A stretch of 11,988 nt of DNA from JAWABC01 sp043810595. Lineage in GTDB: Archaea > Nanobdellota > Nanobdellia > SCGC-AAA011-G17 > VGLX01. Shown piece after piece: positions 11,007 through 11,988 of this stretch. The notes beneath the pieces are model-generated. The model saw only the letters and a list, made by a program, of their open reading frames with translations, ran no database searches and had not been told where the DNA came from. Location: positions 1-11,988 of the forward strand of contig JBDRNX010000012.1 in the NCBI GenBank assembly GCA_043810595.1, read 5' to 3'. The position numbers and the translations under genes were made by a program. How positions within the stretch are numbered: the first letter of the stretch is position 1; each line of letters begins with the position of its first letter.

Positions 11007-11988
11007 TTACAGAATTAGATTTTTGTATACCTTGCTCAGTTCCACAGATCTCTTTTTTATCTCTTCTGTTTTCAGCTGCTTCAGTTTTGCTGCCTCTGTT
11101 TTTGGTCTGGGTGCGAATTTTGATATGTTGAGCACTTCCGGCTTTACCTCTTTTATTAGTTTTACTGTTTTTTTGAAGTCATCTTCGCTCTCGCTTGGAT
11201 ATCCGACTATTATGTCTGTTGCTATGTGTACGTTTTTGATTTCTTTCCTGAATCTTTTTACTATTTTTTTGAAATATTCTACTTTGTATTCTCTTTTCAT
11301 CTCTTTTATTATCCTGTTTGAGCCTGATTGTACTGGTATGTGTATGAATTTCATCATCTTTGGGTGTTTGTAAATCTGTATTAGTTCATCAAGGTATTCA
11401 CGTGCGTAGTTGGGGTTCATCATTCCCAGCCTTATCTTGTATTCTCCTTTTACTATGAGGATTTCTTTTAGGAGTTGTGGTAATGTTTCTCCTGTGTCTT
11501 TGCCCCAGCATCCGGTGTCTTGTGCTGTCAGCTTTATTATCTTGCATCCTTCTTTTACTGCTTTTTCCACCTCTCTTGTTATCTCTTTCTTGCCGTATGA
11601 TTTTAGCTCTCCCCTCGCTAGTTTTACTGAGCAGTATGTGCATGGTTTTCCCTTGCATCCCTGTGCTATGGGTATTATCGCCACTTCTTTTCTAGTCCTT
11701 ATTCTTGTTTTGCTTATCGTGGATTCTTTTTCTTTGCTCTCTATAGTTGTTGGTTTTTTTATCACCTCGTTTATTCTTGTTATTGTGTTTGTGTCAAAAC
11801 TTCCCGCTGCTTTTGGCATGTATTTTTTTATGTCTATCATGCTTGGCAGGCATCCGCCGACTATTACTTTTTTGTTTCTTGATAACTTGTTGACGTAGTT
11901 TATTATCTTGTTCTGTGTTACTGTTTTGACGCCGCAGGAGTTTACTATTATGCAGTCTGCTTCCCCTTCAGAGTCCACCAGTTTGTGT
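11007..11988 (-). CDS. Archaeal MtaB/CDKAL1-like tRNA methylthiotransferase (N-terminus cut by window edge), no TRAM domain
   Basis: About 327 codons are visible. The frame is open to the right edge and begins mid-domain (HKLVDSEGEADCIIVNSC), so ~30 N-terminal residues with the first cluster cysteine are missing. The family converts t6A37 to ms2t6A37 in tRNAs reading ANN codons, using two Fe-S clusters and SAM. Visible are two N-terminal-cluster cysteines (NSCGV, GGCLP), the radical-SAM region (QGCKGKPCTYCSVKLARGE), TAQDTGCWG, FIHIPVQSGSNRI and TDIIVGYPSE. The radical-SAM cysteines are CX4CX2C (codons at 11655, 11640 and 11631) instead of CX3CX2C. The protein stops right after the last radical-SAM helix (KKRSVELSKVYKNLIL), where relatives continue into a TRAM RNA-binding domain. 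The stop is TAA at 11007; no TRAM-like sequence follows in any frame before the next promoter. Confidence 0.92.
   Translation of the reverse strand, partial: HKLVDSEGEADCIIVNSCGVKTVTQNKIINYVNKLSRNKKVIVGGCLPSMIDIKKYMPKAAGSFDTNTITRINEVIKKPTTIESKEKESTISKTRIRTRKEVAIIPIAQGCKGKPCTYCSVKLARGELKSYGKKEITREVEKAVKEGCKIIKLTAQDTGCWGKDTGETLPQLLKEILIVKGEYKIRLGMMNPNYAREYLDELIQIYKHPKMMKFIHIPVQSGSNRIIKEMKREYKVEYFKKIVKRFRKEIKNVHIATDIIVGYPSESEDDFKKTVKLIKEVKPEVLNISKFAPRPKTEAAKLKQLKTEEIKKRSVELSKVYKNLIL

Noticed and set aside
1..11988. CRISPR arrays, insertion sequences, integrase attachment in tRNA genes, rRNA
   Set aside because: I looked for spaced direct repeats, transposase or recombinase motifs, duplicated tRNA 3' ends and rRNA sequence and found none.

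Overview
The window looks like part of the chromosome of a small-genome archaeon, most probably DPANN (Woesearchaeota/Pacearchaeota-like; the exact lineage is inferred). The evidence is an archaeal-type ribosomal protein S2, a eukaryote/archaeal-type tryptophanyl-tRNA synthetase, an ATP-dependent replicative DNA ligase, a TrmB-family regulator, an archaeal/eukaryotic-type methylthiotransferase, an intron-containing tRNA-Trp, and BRE/TATA promoters about 26-31 bp upstream of most start codons. DNA is A+T rich and genes are closely packed. I see no CRISPR array, transposon, phage module or rRNA.

Layout from left to right. A membrane-anchored unknown protein (minus, cut by the left edge) is followed by tRNA-Trp(CCA) with a 36-nt intron and a PIN-domain protein (both minus). 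Diverging from the PIN gene are a HAD-family protein, ribosomal protein S2 and a small membrane protein, all plus. These converge on hisS (minus), which sits 11 nt behind tRNA-His(GTG) and probably shares its transcript. After about 250 bp without a gene come a CxxC-x17-CxxC zinc-ribbon miniprotein (plus), then the convergent trpS and its operon partner, a nitroreductase-family flavoprotein (minus, ATGA overlap). A compact palindromic divergent promoter separates the latter from the ATP-dependent DNA ligase (plus), which carries a four-cysteine insertion. A TrmB-like regulator with a repeat-rich upstream region follows (plus). It converges on a coiled-coil plus Ada-type zinc domain protein (minus), and the right edge cuts a tRNA methylthiotransferase gene (minus) that lacks the TRAM domain.

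The common theme is translation: tRNA-His with its synthetase, tRNA-Trp and TrpRS in the same window, S2, and a tRNA-A37 modification enzyme. DNA ligase and several regulatory or zinc-binding small proteins are interspersed.

Two window-wide patterns stand out. First, six protein genes and both tRNAs have TATA boxes placed so that transcripts would begin at or within a few nt of the gene, while four other genes (1230-, 5546+, 9682+, 10934-) have clear Shine-Dalgarno sequences. Second, codon third positions follow the DNA strand: plus genes end mostly in T/G and minus genes mostly in A/C. The two plus-strand genes with Shine-Dalgarno sites break that rule. I did not find a clearly new multi-gene system. 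The most unusual items are the ligase insertion, the aberrant methylthiotransferase, the tRNA-His/hisS arrangement, and the AGTAA/TTACT array upstream of the TrmB gene.
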